Source: Amphibalanus amphitrite
Taxonomy: Eukaryota > Arthropoda > Thecostraca > Balanomorpha > Balanidae
NCBI RefSeq assembly: GCF_019059575.1
Contig: NW_024881844.1
Location: forward strand, 248,001 to 312,000
Length of the DNA: 64,000 bases
Direction: 5' to 3'
Numbering within the stretch: the first letter of the stretch is position 1; each line of letters starts with the position of its first letter. The translations under genes and the position numbers were made by a program. The notes beneath the pieces were generated by a model. The model searched no databases and had not been told where the DNA came from. It was given only the letters and a program-made list of their open reading frames with translations. Positions 1 to 11,710 of this stretch are shown here, in pieces.

Positions 1-1918
1 TCACAGGTCAGGTCAAAGGTCAGATTTTCACCGTTCACAGGCAATTCAAGAAATGTGCTGTGAAATCGAGTAAATTGGTAATTTATTGAAAACCATCGAT
101 GGTATATTGTTCGTCAAACACATACTTTGCTATCTGAGGTCACTGATACCAGGTCAGGTCACAGCGAGGTCAGGTCACCGGGGGTCACAATATGAATGTG
201 TCGTGTGATACATGTTTTATGGTCCATTTTACATGACAAATGCGATTATGTGGGTTAGGCAGCCTTTGGGGCCAGCCTAGGTCACGTTTTGGTGAAGGTC
301 AGGTCAAGGTCAGGTCAAATTAGGTCAAATTTCAAAGTTGATATTTTTGCATAAAATGGGTAGGGGAGAGTGGTGCAGGAGGCCCCCCCTTAAGCTCAGT
401 TACTATTTTTAGACAACTGATAATATTTAAGCGCTAACGTGTGCATGCGCTGTGAGCATGCATCATTTTCCCATACATATTTGCATTCAAAATGAATCTA
501 GGGGGTACACAAACCGTAAACTTTAACATTTTGGAAAAAGTTGCAAAAGGGCCTCTTACACTATGGGTATGGTAAGACGCCCCCCCCCCCTCGGGCGTTT
601 TAAAAGTCAAGTCGACTTGTAAAAGACGCTTTGCGAACACAGCTGCAAGGCCTTTTATTTCGAAAAGCTAAGCAAATACGGTGTTATCGAAACCAATAAC
701 ACTTCCAAAGCGCTCGAACAATGCGAAAACTAGCACAACCAAACGCTGATGACCAACGAAAATTGTACCTATAAACTCTAAGAAAAGAAACAGAAAAAAG
801 AAACAAAAACAAACTTCTTGAAAAAAGAATGCCACGCCTGCCGCAGGTGCAGGCGTTTTAGCATCGGGGGCGTTTTTTTTATCGGGGGGCGTTTTATCAT
901 CCTCGAAGGGAGGGCCTCTTAAAAAAATACAGTGTTTTAACGTCCACAATATTTATGGTTTATGAGACATTTGCAGCGCACCAGAACATGGTCTATTCTG
1001 AAGCTAACATGTGACAATTTCGATGAGAAAAGATTGCATTTGATAGCTATTGTTTTTTCAGATATATAAGGGTGATAAAGATGCATATATCTAGCAAGTA
1101 AAGGGGCAAAAACAGAAACAGGCTTACCAAAAGTCGCTGCGACGCACCTGATACCTCAGGTTTCGTGAGTTGTTGTTTCAAGAGGGCTTCTGCTTTACAA
1201 GAACATTAAAAAATAAATAACATTATTGGTTTGGTAAAAAAAACGATGGGGCCTCTTACCGACCCTGGGCGTCTTACACGGATCTCCCCTATCCATTCGA
1301 TGCAGCTCGTCACGGGGAGTCTAATGGTGGTCTTTGTTTTGCTCTACGAGTTCTAGAATTGCCAAAAATTGAGTTTGAAAATTTGACGTCATCATTTTTG
1401 AACAGTTTTTTCACTATAACTTGGCCAAAAAACGAGGTATCGATCTGAAATTTGGTATGTAGATAGAAGACGGTAGGTACTATCACATATATTCCGGTTT
1501 TTTCGAAACTCAAAAAACTTTTTGGATTTTTTGGCTAATATATCCAAAAAATGCTTTTTTGATTTTTGGGGATCAAAACTCAAAAATTTCAAAAATCCAA
1601 GATAGCAGTTTTGTAGCCCTGTCAATTCTACACCTTTTATGTTTTTATCATTTTTCTGTATCTTCAAAGCTGTAGGCCTGACAGGTCTTCTCGCGAAGGT
1701 CTTTTTTCGGTCGAAAATGACAGAACATGACGTCACTCTGACGTCATTTGTGGCCAACCTATCACAGCCTCTGGAAAAATTTTTGGTCACAATGTGTAAA
1801 ATTGATGCCCGGAGGGGTCCTGAAAGTTTCGTGGCGATATCTCCAGCCGTTTAGGAGATATCGACCGAAAAGGACAGGGGGGGGCCGTTTCGGCCCCCCC
1901 CCCCCTACGGGGCGCGGG
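1..1918 (-). mobile_element. TTAA-type element (family F), copy 1, interrupted; left end outside window
   Basis: Positions 1-360 and 1292-1918 match, in reverse orientation, the element at 9373-10540. Shared segments include GGTGGTCTTTGTTTTG, TTTGACGTCAT and CATATATTCCG. It ends at a C-run/G-run block, then GGGGCGCGGG and TTAA at 1919-1922. AGGTCA repeats fill 1-330. A TA-flanked element is inserted at 363-1289. Confidence 0.6.
363..1289. mobile_element. TA-flanked MITE (Tc1/mariner-like) inserted in family F
   Basis: It begins TA-GGGGAGAG at 361 and ends with ATCTCCCC-TA at 1291, so the ends are inverted (GGGGAGA) and flanked by TA. The second family F copy (9373-10540) is continuous across this point, showing that 363-1289 is an insertion. 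It contains TAAGAGGCCC and TAAGACGCCC words. No transposase is seen. Confidence 0.55.
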
Positions 1919-1922
1919 TTAA

Positions 1923-3238
1923 TGATTAACCAAATCAGGGCGCCCCTGCCGTGAAATCATTTGGCTAATTAGTGGATTTTATCATGTGTTTAATCTACAG
2001 ACGGGGTAGCGGGACATCGATGGCACGCGGCAGTCGTGGGGTACGGTCGGGATATACGGCTCTCGCCCCTCCCCTATCTATCCCCATTCCAAAACCCACG
2101 GTCATGAATACTGCCGGCGCGGGCGACAGCTCCGAGCCCCGCGACACGGCGCCACCGGCCGGGTGGACGGGTGGCTATCGGTGTGGGTTGGGGATGGAGG
2201 AGGTGGGGTCAGATAAACCCACTGCACGGCTCGGCGGCGGGTATCACAAGATCGATCGCTCGTGAAACGGTGATCCTGGCGCACTATACAAACATAGCGG
2301 CCACGTGGGTATGATATGCGCACTCCTGTGATAGTCAAAGGGCTAAGGGCTCCCTCCACCCGCTTTTCGCTGAACGCTACCAGTGCGCCGTCCTGCTCGC
2401 CAGTCTGTGTAGCAAATACGATTAGCTATACTTGTGCCTTAAGAACACACAGACGTTGTTAACTTACGCTTGATTATTATGTTCGAGCTATTAATCATTG
2501 AGTATGTTTGCAATTGTTGGTACAAAGATCAGTCATGATATTTATTCATTGTTGCACTGCAGAGTGCATGTCCAGTAAATACGGGTCATGTTTGGTGAAA
2601 TAAGAACAAAATAGGTATTACATTCTGATCCTGCACTCTCCAAGCTGAAGCGTCCCCAGACTACTCGTATCTTTTTACGGTACTTCGCTGTGTTACATCG
2701 TCAGAAATGTTCGGTCTCGCCTCGCTCGCGGTTTGCTGCAGAGACGAGAGATGTGGTCAGGCTGGGAACAAAGCCACAACTACGAGTTGATGGGCCGCTC
2801 GTTTCAGGGACGTCCAGGAGCGAACTGCGGCGCCGAACATTCGTGCTTATTAGTTGTTGGCATTGGTGTAGTAAAGCCTGTTGGCTGTTGTTTAGTGTCT
2901 AGCACAGTTTCACAAACAAGCGTTCCACTAACTATATCAAGGATCGAATGTCGTTTTGTTTTGTCGTCATTTTGTCTTGGTTTGCATGTAATGCATCGAT
3001 TTGCATAAGAAATATCATAATGTGACACGATGTCTGAAACAATCGGTACAAGTGTCTCTGGTGTCGAAGTGTTACTTACTTCAATTACTTAGCTCTGTTT
3101 TTGATGGCCGCACATAAATTGAAGACCTATATTATTCCTAGTTCCTACAGGACGATTAACAATACACATGGGATGCTCTCCACATTTATTGCCCAGGTTC
3201 AGAGAACAGTGAACACCTAACCAAGAGAAGACGAGGAG
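1923..3238. other. Intergenic stretch, no gene recognised
   Basis: Mixed-composition DNA. A GC-rich block at 2020-2270 has short open frames on both strands but no family resemblance or convincing splice sites. The remainder is AT-rich. Confidence 0.3.
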
Positions 3239-3338
3239 GAAGATAGTCGGTCCTGCACGAAATTGGAACGTCCAGAGGACACCAATGCGCGAGGTGACAA
3301 GGACAGGGAGATGGTCGATTCTACGACGCTGGCCTCAC

Positions 3339-3430
3339 CTGTAGACGGCGTAGCAGCAGAGCGTCCAGACGACCACCACCAGCAGGTAGCGGCGCATCAC
3401 CTTGTGCGGCAGCAGCTTCACGTACTGCAT
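3339..3430 (-). CDS. Candidate first coding exon of a type II membrane protein (partial)
   Basis: On the - strand an ATG at 3430 opens MQYVKLLPHKVMRR, followed by a hydrophobic run YLLVVVWTLCCYAVY and AG, then a good GTGAGG donor (after 3339, phase 2). The layout (short basic cytoplasmic tail, one signal-anchor, splice donor right after) is typical of Golgi glycosyltransferases and sulfotransferases, but I do not recognise the family. The surrounding DNA (3240-3560) is GC-rich, as at a promoter-proximal exon. Any further exons would lie toward position 1 or beyond the window; none is seen in 1-3338, which is transposon sequence. Confidence 0.45.
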
Positions 3431-3726
3431 GGTGCCGCCTTCCGCGTGCGGTCGGCGGCAACCCTGCGGGCACGGACGGTCGGTCACAACACGGGACGGA
3501 GTCGGGCTCAGCACTCAGTGAGAGGTGGGGAAACTGAAGGGCACCGTCAGCCCTCACAGAAACTAATAAACAGGGTGGAAGATATCAGATTTTAACAACC
3601 CAGTGTAAATGGCGTCTGGCGAAGATAGAACAGAACCTAGCTTCAAGTTCCCGAACAAGTCCCCAGTCCGGGTCTCATCATCACAAAGCAGCGCTCATTT
3701 CAAATTCCTTCCTTTGAGGTGATTAA

Positions 3727-4633
3727 CCCTCGCCCGCACATGGGGGGGGGGGTGGTTGCCACCCCCCCCCCAGGCAGTCTTTCTGCTCTGCACTCAACAT
3801 TTTTAGAGCTAGAAGGCTGATTTTTCGTATAGCTGCTCCTCTATCCTTTCTTGATGTCCACTGAAAATTTCAAGTTTCTGTGATTTTTGGTTTCGGAGAT
3901 ATGACCTTGTTTTCAGGTCATGTCATGACCCAAATGGCCAATTCTCAACATCTTACGTTTGCCATGGGCCTTGTGAGCTTTTGACACCCTGATTTCGGCC
4001 TTTTTTGCCAGTCTTACCTCCCACCTATCATGGAACATGTTGTTCGACGATGTACAGGGGTCAAGGTCAGGGTCAAGGTCAACCTAGGTCATCTAAGATA
4101 ATTGCGTTTTAGGCAAGCTGAATTTACTTTTTGTGAAGTTTTTTGACTGCATTTTTGGTAAAAGCTTCTCAGATCATGATTTCATGTCATATGGACCCAA
4201 AAACAATCGGTGCACACATCAGTATACACACAGACACACACAGACATACAAACACATATAATTGACCTTGACCTAACTTGACCTGAAATGACCTCAGCAG
4301 CAAAATTCTGGTCGGATAGTGTGACAAAGAGGTTCTAGCTGGCTTGGCACCAGAAAACAGCATCGTCATCGGTATTTGATAAGCAGCGCACTTGATATCC
4401 AACGGTGACCCAAAACAGCAACATTTTTTAGTTTGACCTGACCTGGAAGGTCAATGACTGACCTAAGAAGGTAAAACTGGGTATCATTGGATTCGTCTCT
4501 TCCCAAAGAATCTTTTTGGTCTTTACTGCTAAGCTCTATCTCCAACAGGAACGAAATGGCGCGGGGGGGGGGTGGCAACCACCCCCCCCCCATGTGCGTT
4601 CTAGGATGGGAAAATGGCATGTGCGGGCGAGGG
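3727..4633. mobile_element. piggyBac-like non-autonomous element (family A), copy 1
   Basis: It is bounded by TTAA (3723-3726 and 4634-4637) with inverted ends CCCTCGCCCGCACATG, next to a G-run/C-run hairpin (GGTGGTTGCCACC at the left, its counterpart at the right). TTAA targets and CCC termini are hallmarks of piggyBac-like transposons. There is no transposase, so it is non-autonomous. The interior has GGTCAAGGTCA tracts and TGACCTGACC. Copy 2 at 17667-18559 is nearly identical. Confidence 0.75.
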
Positions 4634-4637
4634 TTAA

Positions 4638-7222
4638 TCGAAGAGTTATGAGTTACGACCCACGCCGCAAGGTTCGGTAAACTGCTACGGTTTCTTCTAA
4701 TTTATTTGTGAACATGAACAAAAGCGGTGAAAGTGCACGAGAACGCAGCACGCTGGAGATCAGCTATCGATCCAGATGGTGTCGTCTGTGAGAAATGACC
4801 GGCCCTGTGCCGGACGGAGCCGGCCCGCGGCATTCAGCCCGCTCTGCCGCCCGTGAAAGGCGGCGGAGGTGCGACACCCATCTCCCCACCTTCCGTCCGT
4901 GAACGGCGGCGTAAATCCACAGCGTCAGTTAACGGAGGCGACGCGTCCCCCGCGCCCACAGCGGGACTCCGGGGCACCAGCCAGAGTGTTGCTCCGGAAG
5001 GCAGCTCGGCACTGCAGGAGGTCGGCGCTGGTATTGAATAGCCTCACAGCGGCTCCAACGGGCTTCAGAAATCAGAAAAATGAGCAAAACTCAAAACCAT
5101 GATGGGACTACGACGAAATTCTTTCTAACCCTTGTTGTTCTTGTCAAAAATAGAAAATGGAACATGTCTTTTGTCTATTTACCTATTGGTGAAAAATCCC
5201 CGTGCCACTCTTTCGGTCAAGGTGCAAAAACATCTACAGGGCCCACTGCACACTGTGCACCACAGTGCATCCCGCAGTTCCGCTCGACCTCCGTACATGT
5301 TACGAGTGCATCCCGTGGCGGCCGACCGTGGCGACCGACCTTTAATGAGGCGCATTCTAGGCTCACCCATCACCCAGAGTTAGCCAGACCCAAACGGTGC
5401 CCGTTCAATACAAATGGTAGGTGTTGGAAACTTTCTGAGTGACTGTCATTCTGCACGAGTGGTGGGGGCCATGCATGCAAAACGGAGCGGCGGAACGGAG
5501 CGGGCGTGCTAGCTGACACTGGCAATTCGAGCCAGCAGAAAGGACAGCGGCATCTGCAGCTTATACTCCTGCACTAGTGCACATGAATGTTATTCATGTG
5601 TGATTTGGTGAGTGGAGGGTGTTCTATCTAGAGCAGTCTTCGCCAATACCTATACGTCAAGAATCCAGTACCTACTCAAGAAAACGGTATACCAAGCCGA
5701 TACAACACAATCTAAACCAATGCACAACTGGACAATAAACAATGCAAATACCAATAACTTTTCACAATTACAAAGTGCGAATGAATATCACGGGGGAATG
5801 TGTGAGTTATATACCTATATGTGAACTACTGTTCATGAACTGCACGTGACCTCGGCAACCCCAAGCAACCTCGGGTAATGAGCAATATCGCTTAGTCCAT
5901 TCTACACTGGAGCCATATTCAGAGCAATGAAGCTGACATTAACCAGCCAATATGCGGGGTAATGCTTGCTCAGCGTAACTCAATTTAGAAAATATTTTTG
6001 TTGAGTGTTATTTGCGAGACAAAACTAACTATTTTAGACACAAGATTGAAAACGGTCGTCAGGGGAGCCTTCATCCAATTTATGGTTGAAAAGTCCCACT
6101 TTCACAATACATTCAAGGTTGTACAGAAATGGTAACATAAAAGTGGATGGAACAATAGGCTTCGAGGCCAATAAGGGACCCAGGAGTTCCATCTACATCC
6201 TTAACCGCTTTTTTTGCGGATAATGTCCACCACCGCACCGGCCCGGGTGGCCCATCCATGGGCACACAGTCAGCACGCGAGTTGTCGGACGGGGTGAGGG
6301 GCGGAGGGCGGTGGGCAGGCCGACGGGACTGGCGTGCTGGGTCGCTGATGAGGCCCCGCGGGCTGCGGGCCGCGTGCCCCTGGGCGGATCAGGGCGCGGC
6401 CGCTGAATCAATGGACGCGGCAGCATGTGACGGTAACGCCCGATGGGTGCGTGTCATCCGGCGGCGGCGGTCGCCGGTCGCCGACCGACGCGGCCCGTGA
6501 GCGGCAAAAAGCCGTGCGCGCCCGTCCGGCCGGGCGGCCCGGGGTCCCACAGAGCTGGCTGTGGTCGGTCGGAGAGCGCCCGCCACGGGCCGGCCGGTCC
6601 AACAGAGCCCCCGACTAGCTGCGGTCGGTCGGAGAGCGCCCACCACGGGCCGGCCGGTCCAAATATTTGTCTTGGAGAGTCGATCGTCCGAGCCTGGTGC
6701 AGCCAGATGTCTGAATTCCGGTGATAGCTAATGAGCGAGTTTCTGCGCGTTGCAAAACGTCAGCCATGTAAATGTATGTATATAGGTGTAAAGGCGAAAT
6801 ATGTATCGGTTTTCCTCTGACGTTCATTAGACGGACCGACGCCTAATTGGTCCTAGTATGTGGCTAATGATTATGGAGTAGTTACGGCTGATTTTTCGCA
6901 CATCACTGCCTGTTAGTTATCAAGCGAGCTCAGATCATTACATATACTCTGCGTCCGGACTGCAATGTCACCAGGCTAGTGCGACATTTCAATGAACCAA
7001 CCAAACTGTGATGTGCACGCATTGACTTCCGCAGGTTACACGGTGAACATCGGTGCTCTAAGTGTGGGGAACTCGAGCAGAGTTTGCAATTTTAGTTAAA
7101 CGGTACTCGATCTCGAACGGTAAAGTTGACATGGTATAATCAAGTATACTTGGCCGTGTATTTCACAATCACGTACGATCTTGATGTATGCAAATCCCGT
7201 GTGACACGGCTGTTTTTACTGG
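4638..7222. other. Intergenic stretch, no gene recognised
   Basis: GC-rich islands lie at 4800-5040 and 6190-6660, with AT-rich DNA elsewhere. Two copies of a roughly 60-bp unit (GGTCGGTCGGAGAGCGCCC, then ACGGGCCGGCCGGTCCAA) lie head to tail at about 6557-6660. Short open frames in the islands overlap on both strands and match no family. Confidence 0.3.
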
Positions 7223-7482
7223 CTAAAATTTTGCATGTCGAGGAGGCGGTGTTTTATGAATGAATGTCCGAGGCGGTTGCTGTCCGACGAGCCAAAGCAG
7301 CATGATGTCGACAAAGCGAGTTGCAATGGCTCTCCTATGCAGATCTGGGTTTTCGGCCAGCAATTGCAGCTTGAATGCATCATTGTGCATTTCATGCTGG
7401 TCGATTAAACTCGTGACACATGCGGTAACTCGGGGAGTTTCCAGTTGCAAAGCTCGATGCAGTGAAAATAAGTCAACCATTG
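7223..7482 (-). CDS. Candidate terminal exon of unknown gene
   Basis: A 260-nt open segment on the - strand begins after a good acceptor (GGGTTTACCTCAG) at 7482 and ends with TAG at 7223, encoding 85 residues from an internal Met (MVDLFSLHRALQLETPRV, then SLIDQHEMHNDAFKLQLLA, then a hydrophobic FVDIMLLWLVG). Composition is protein-like and not low complexity, but I recognise no family, and no matching upstream exon was identified. It could be a terminal exon, a decayed transposon fragment or chance. Confidence 0.25.
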
Positions 7483-7544
7483 CTGAGGTAAACCCGTAAC
7501 CATGATAGAAACAACCCATTGGTAGCTAAAGAAAAAGTAGCGCA

Positions 7545-7810
7545 TTATCACTGAAAAAAGTTTTTACCATCAATTTACTAAGTTACTAGCTTTGGTAAAT
7601 TTTACCATCAGCCTACCATCATATTACTACCAGCCTACTATGGTGCTGAATACTATCCTGCCTTGACATGTTGATATTACCATGGTTACGTTTATCAGGG
7701 GTGGTTTTGTACCCCAGTTTACAAGGTGGTAACCACCTGAGGCTAGTAGATACCCTCGTAAGCTAATATTCCCTACCATAGTAAAATCAACCTTTCCACG
7801 GGCGGATCCA
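7545..7810. repeat. TACCAT-rich repeat segment (left)
   Basis: The segment starts ATCACTGAAAAAAG and is rich in TACCAT, TTACCATGG and GGTAA words. Related sequence ends at about 13325 in inverted orientation (CTTTCAGTGAT). It may be one end of a large composite element or two copies of one family. Confidence 0.3.
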
Positions 7811-8039
7811 GCAGGTGAATTCGGCGATCAAGTCTCCTCCTTTCCATAGAGGTGTTTGCCAATTTTTGATATGTTGGAAGGAGCGTCATCCAAGGACTAG
7901 CTGAGACCCTGAGCAATTAATAGTTTTATGGACGAAAGGCCAGAAATTTCTTGCAACAGTTCCCTGGGTGTGCTTCTGCTGCTATGGTAAGGTATACCAT
8001 GGCAACACCATGACAACACTACACCCTTACTAACAATCC

Positions 8040-8189
8040 ACGTGCGTCTGACTCTGCTGCAGCGGCGCCGCCATGTCAGTTCCGGCCGCGCGCCGGCGTT
8101 GTGAAGGTGCTCCGTGGTTTTAAATATTTGAACGGTGATTGTGTGGGTGGTTAGCGTAGCTGACGGTGGAGGATACTCGGAAATAACAA
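8040..8189 (+). other. Candidate GC-rich first exon with GTAAGT donor
   Basis: A CpG-rich block (GCAGCGGCGCCGCCATG at about 8060) ends at ACAA|GTAAGT (8190). The ATG opens only 16 codons, so if transcribed this would be a 5' UTR. The sequence shows the donor and the base composition; anything more is inference. Confidence 0.2.
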
Positions 8190-8994
8190 GTAAGTCGTTG
8201 TATCTTCAGCATAATAATACTTATCTCACGAGTGCCATTTCCAGCAAAGATCGCAGCCTTTGTTTCGGTTCATGTTGTTGAATTTCCTTGAGACCCTGTT
8301 GGACCGGGTAGGGGGAGGGTGGTGGGGTGGGTATCATTGCGGGCATTTCCCAGCGTCGGAAATCAACGTGTTTTTTTATTTGTTAACCCACGCCTCACTG
8401 GGGTATGTGCTCTAACGCGCCCCACAGCACGTTACAGCACGTTACAGTGGGGGGGGGGGGGGGGCTCCTAACTCCGAAACTACTGGGCCGATTGTCAAAA
8501 TTCAAACGGCCCCTGGTAGCCCTGGAAATATTGTTGAGCGAAGCCTAATGTCATTGACCTCGAGGTCATCGATGACGTCACAGATCAGGTCAAAGTAAAA
8601 ATATCAGCGTCTTGGCACTCTGGGCGCCGGCCAACAAATCAGATCAGGCTCATTTTTTGTTTGCACACTCGTGAATATATGCGTAACATAACCTGAGGGT
8701 ACCGAACTTGTACTTCGAATTTTTCAGGTCAAGGCCATCTCATCCCAGGTCACGAAAGCTTTATATCGTGCATCGGTGACGTGAGACATGTTTTATGGTT
8801 CATGTAGGCCATATATATCGAAATCAGTGTTGTATGTGTCAGTTTAGGCCATTTTAGCTGAATATAGCTGAGGTCAGGTCAGGTCACTTTAGGTCAAAAA
8901 TGGTCAAATTTTGAAGTTGACATTTTTCAACAAAAAAGGTGTTTGTCAGATGAAGTTCACATATATTCAACGCATATGTGTTCAAACACATATA

Positions 8995-9207
8995 GACCCC
9001 GTTTCCATGGGCATCACTGATCCGGATCAGCAAACTTAAATCGTATTATATTTCTCGAACTCTTCGTTACATGATATAATTCCAAGTGGATTAGGCTTAT
9101 ATAATCAGTTAATCCCTTATTTTCATTTTCATATATTGTCTAACTATACTGGATTAGCTAATCCATTTTTACTGATCCGGATCAGTGATGCCCATGGAAA
9201 CGTGGTC
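8995..9207. mobile_element. Short MITE with about 30-bp inverted ends
   Basis: GTTTCCATGGGCATCACTGA at the left is repeated as its exact inverse at the right, extending through GATCCGGATCAG on both sides. The interior of about 150 bp is AT-rich and non-coding. ATA lies on both flanks. The superfamily cannot be assigned. Confidence 0.55.
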
Positions 9208-9372
9208 ATATTCTGCTTTTTTTCATTCAGAAACGTATATGTAAAAAAATAAAAAATACAATTTCTGAGTTTTTATATTTATAATTTTCAAAATATTCAA
9301 CATTTCGAAAGTCCGAAATCAGTTTGGTAGCCCTGTAGAGTCCACCCATGCAAAAAAAAGGATCTAGCTTAA

Positions 9373-10540
9373 CCCTCAAGGCGGTGGGGGGGGGGGGGGG
9401 GCATTTTTTGCATCCATCTTTAGGTTTTTTTTTCGATATATCTCCAGAACCGCTGCGCCGATCTTCACCAAACTTTCAGTACCCTTTTGCACATTGTGAC
9501 CAAATTTTTTTTTTCCAAAGGCTATGATAAGTTGGCCGCTACGTCGGAGTGACGTCATTTCTGCCATTGTCGACCAAAAAAAAAGCTTCGCGGGAAGAGC
9601 TGTCAGGTCTATAAATTTGATTATGCATAAAAATGTTCAAGACATGAAATGTGTAGAATTACCAGGGCTACTATACTGTTCTCTCGATTTTGTTTTTGAA
9701 GTTGACCCCAAAAATAAAAAGAAATAGATATAATAGCCAAAAAATCCCAAAAGTTTTTCGATTTTCGAAACAAACGGAATATATGTAATAGCCACTATGG
9801 ACTTCTATTCACATTCCAAGTATTAGATCGATAACTCCTTTTTGCCAAGTTATAACAAAAAAAAAACTGTTCAAAATTAATGACGTCAAATTTTCAAACT
9901 CGATTTTGGCAATTCTAGACCACAAAGCGCAAAACAAAGACCACCATTAGACTCGCCGTGACGAGTGGCATCGAATCAATACCAATTTTATGCGAAACTA
10001 TCAACTTTGACCTGAAATTTGACCTTTTTGACCTGACATTGACCTGACCTCCACCAGAAAGTGACCAAAAAACCGTCCCTGATGGTCTTATAACCAACAC
10101 CATTGAGGCGAATATGAAAAATTGGCCATAAAACATGCATCGCACAACCCTACTTAGTAAAGATAGGTTCATGTGCTGACCCTTGGTGATCGGACCTGGT
10201 ATTATCAGTGACCTCCAATAGCAACATATGCTCGTATAATAGGCAACTCACGCCCTATCGCTGATTTTTGACAAAATGCCCTTTACTCGATGTTGCAGCG
10301 CATTCCTTAAAAGACCCGTGAACGGTGAAACATTTTATCTTTGACTTGGCCTGTGATGTCATCGGTGACCCCGAGGTCAATGAAATTGAAGTTCCCTCGA
10401 CAAATTTAACAAGGCTATCGAACGCCATTTAAATTTTACCGATCCGTCATAGTAGCTTCGGAGATTCGGGGGGGGGGGGTCAAAAATCCCCCCCCCTCCC
10501 ACCGCGCGGAAGGTAGCCGGGAGGCCCACCGCTTGCCGGG
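9373..10540. mobile_element. TTAA-type element (family F), copy 2
   Basis: TTAA at 9369-9372 and 10541-10544 bounds inverted ends (CCCTCAAGGCGGTGGG and CCCACCGCTTGCCGGG) with a G-run at the left and a G/C-run hairpin at the right. The host sequence on both sides (GGATCTAGC-TTAA-AACTCAGATCTTGAGAG) matches an unoccupied site at about 23153-23185 in a related element. Confidence 0.65.
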
Positions 10541-10798
10541 TTAAAACTCAGATCTTGAGAGCGATTACCGTTGTTCAATGCTTTGCATCAAAATCGGCCG
10601 AACATGATGTCACTCTGGCGTCATTTCCGGCCGATCTATAGTAGCTACGAAAATTTTATTAGTGCACAAGGTGTCAAATAAATTGATGCAGCCGAAGGTC
10701 CTAAAAGCTTTGTTTTGATACGTCCAGCGGTTTTAAAGATATTGCGTAAACACGAGAGGGGCTATGAATAGCCCTCCCCACAGTAGGGTGGGGGTTAA

Positions 10799-11710
10799 CC
10801 CTCGCCCGTATTGGTGTTTTTCAGCCACGAACGTTTAAGGGGGGGGTCCGTTGAACCCCCTCCTTGCCGTTTCGCCCCTGATTGAGCTAGAGCTTCGCGG
10901 AAAAAACGAGCGTGCTGCCCGTGACGAGAGAAAGCCGATGGTACCCAATTTTATCCTAGGTCGTCGGTCCTAGGTCATCGGTTGACCTTCCAGGTCAGGT
11001 CAATGACCCAAAAGTGGGGAAAACTGGGACCTGTTAGAACGTCGTAAAACGTGGCTGCTATTGGGTTTTTTAGGGAACTGATCACGAATATCATGTTAGC
11101 TATGATCATAGATGATGTCTTCATGCATTTAGGCCAGGTCGGGTCAGGTCAGGTCAGGTCAACCAGTAAGGGTTTTGCCGGGTATTCGTAGTAGGTGCAC
11201 TAGGTGGCAACCGCCTCTGACAGCTTCGTAACATGTTACGAAGGCACCAAAACTACTTCGTAAATGTTCATATATGGTTGTTAAATTCGAAATCAGCTAA
11301 AAAAAAACTAGCCTAGAAAGATGCTGATAAAACTCGAAAAAGTAAACCGAGGTCATCAAAGGTCAATGAACTGACCTGACCTTCTGGTGACCTTGACATC
11401 CACCCTAATGCATGGGAGCAGCATCATATCCCATGTTTGAACGCTTGAAACCACGAAAGGACTGCAAACGCGCGGCAAATGCGAGCCGACATACGCCGAA
11501 TCGCGATTCCGGCCAAACATGGTCTCGAAAAGTAGGTCACAGGTCAAAGGTCATTAGTCAGGGCCATTACATTTTTTAGGGTAGGTGTAAAATTGATTAT
11601 AACTCGAGGGTACTGAAAGCTTCGTTGCGGTCGGCCGCTTTTTACGCGAGGTATTCGCGAAAAACCGAGGGGGAGTCCGTTCGACCCCCCCCCCCCTATA
11701 CGGGGGAGGG
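10799..11710. mobile_element. TTAA-type element (family B), copy 1
   Basis: TTAA at 10795-10798 and 11711-11714. The left end is CCCTCGCCCGTATTGG, closely related to family A, and the right end is CTATACGGGGGAGGG. It contains AGGTCGGGTCAGGTCAGG tracts and a TTTACGCGAGGTATTCGCG hairpin near the right end. No transposase. Confidence 0.65.

Noticed and set aside
6193-6724. Overlapping frames in a GC-rich island
   Set aside because: Four frames are open at once on both strands, with a 60-bp duplication inside; this is composition, not coding signal.
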